Shown here: piece by piece, positions 5,984 to 6,529 of the stretch
Layout: every line of letters begins with the position of its first letter
Numbering within the stretch: position 1 is the first letter of the stretch
DNA from: Dethiobacter sp.
GTDB lineage: Bacteria; Bacillota; Dethiobacteria; DTU022
Length of the DNA: 6,529 nucleotides
Reading direction: 5' to 3'
Assembly (NCBI GenBank): GCA_018333405.1
Contig: JAGXSR010000149.1
Span: 1 to 6,529 of the forward strand
Translations under genes and position numbers: made by a program
Notes under the pieces: generated by a model
Databases searched by the model: none
Told to the model about the DNA's origin: nothing
What the model saw: the letters and a program-made list of their open reading frames with translations, nothing else

Positions 5984-6013
5984 TTGTTGGCTGTGGACGG
6001 CTTATGGTAAAAT
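5984..6013 (+). promoter_or_regulatory. Probable promoter of the EamA transporter gene
   Basis: An extended -10 element TGGTAAAAT (TG at 6005-6006, TAAAAT at 6008-6013) lies about 60 bp before the transporter ATG. The -35 is less certain: TTGTTG (5984-5989) with an 18-bp spacer or TTGGCT (5987-5992) with 15 bp. With the terminator just upstream, this suggests a transcription unit separate from kamBDE. Confidence 0.5.
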
Positions 6014-6072
6014 AGCGCTGTCTTTAAAGTAGGGTACAGGCGTATATACTAAGCACTTAAGGTGGGTAGTTA

Positions 6073-6529
6073 ATGGAGCAGAGCATTCCCCGTAAAAAAA
6101 TGTACCTGGCTGATATTTCTTTGCTGTTGGTGGCGATTTTCTGGGGTTCAAACTTTGTGATTATGAAAAACGCTCTGGAACTGATCACCCCTTTTGTGTA
6201 TCTTGGGTTGCGCTTTACCCTGGCCGCATTGATTTTAGTTGTACTTTTTTGGAAAAAGATGCGGCTGACTACCCGCCGTGATCTTCTTACCGGCTCTCTG
6301 GTCGGCTTTTTTTTGTTTGCCGGTTTTGGTTTTCAGACAATCGGCTTGTTGTTTACCACTCCGGGCAAATCTGGATTTATAACAGGGACAAGCGTGGTCA
6401 TCGTCCCTTTCCTGTTTTTTCTGATTACTCGCATCTACCCGGGATGGGGATCTTTGGCCGGGGGCGTTCTGGCCACGGCCGGTCTTTTTTTCCTTTCCGC
6501 AAACGAAGCGTTCGGCTTTAAATATGGAG
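6073..6529 (+). CDS. EamA/DMT-family membrane transporter, 5' part (cut by window edge)
   Basis: The open frame runs from ATG at 6073 to the window end (152 codons plus one base, no stop), so only the N-terminal half of a protein of about 300 residues is seen. It has a short charged N terminus, then hydrophobic segments at about 12-32, 40-60, 73-93, 104-118 and 124-142, consistent with the first four to five helices of a ten-helix drug/metabolite exporter. The motif AIFWGSNFVIMK (21-32) and the later TPGKSGFITGTSVVIVPF are typical of EamA repeats. The ribosome binding site AAGGTGG (6059-6065) lies 7 bp before the start. Substrates of this family, often amino acids or related metabolites, cannot be told from sequence. 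It has its own promoter, so a link to lysine metabolism is not established. Confidence 0.9.
   Translation, partial: MEQSIPRKKMYLADISLLLVAIFWGSNFVIMKNALELITPFVYLGLRFTLAALILVVLFWKKMRLTTRRDLLTGSLVGFFLFAGFGFQTIGLLFTTPGKSGFITGTSVVIVPFLFFLITRIYPGWGSLAGGVLATAGLFFLSANEAFGFKYG

Overview
The window looks like a chromosomal segment of an anaerobic, low-to-mid GC Gram-positive-type bacterium (Bacillota; a Peptococcaceae-like or Negativicutes-like lineage is plausible but not proven). The clues are a perfect CIRCE operator (HrcA regulation), strong GGAGG-type ribosome binding sites with TTG and GTG starts, a PucR-family regulator, and a coenzyme B12-dependent lysine 5,6-aminomutase, an enzyme typical of amino-acid fermenters.

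Layout. Positions 1-254 hold no gene I can support, but contain a sigma-A type promoter and a CIRCE element driving a small heat-shock protein (255-689), which ends at a strong hairpin terminator (701-742). Convergent to it, on the minus strand, is a PucR/CdaR-type transcriptional regulator (814-2070; start revised from the Shine-Dalgarno position). A gene-free divergent region of about 400 bp (2071-2466) separates it from a plus-strand operon: a P-loop protein that I assign as KamB, the putative reactivase subunit of lysine 5,6-aminomutase (2467-3528), then the catalytic alpha subunit KamD (3547-5139) and the cobalamin-binding beta subunit KamE (5124-5879). A terminator (5896-5931) closes the operon. 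A separate promoter then leads into the 5' part of an EamA/DMT-type membrane transporter, which runs off the right edge (6073-6529).

How the genes work together. KamD and KamE form the AdoCbl- and PLP-dependent mutase that moves the terminal amino group of L-beta-lysine or D-lysine to C5, a step in anaerobic lysine fermentation. KamB probably helps replace damaged cobalamin. The usual partners kamA (lysine 2,3-aminomutase), kamC (MutS-like reactivase ATPase) and the downstream kdd/kce/kal genes are not in this window, so this is a reduced kam locus. The divergent PucR protein is the obvious candidate regulator.

Most unusual part. The divergent intergenic region has more structure than a simple promoter. 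It holds an AT-rich palindrome, an 11-bp inverted repeat enclosing a second imperfect hairpin (possible leader RNA), a sigma-54-like box, and two mutually exclusive stems just ahead of the kamB start. These were found by eye and need covariation or expression tests.
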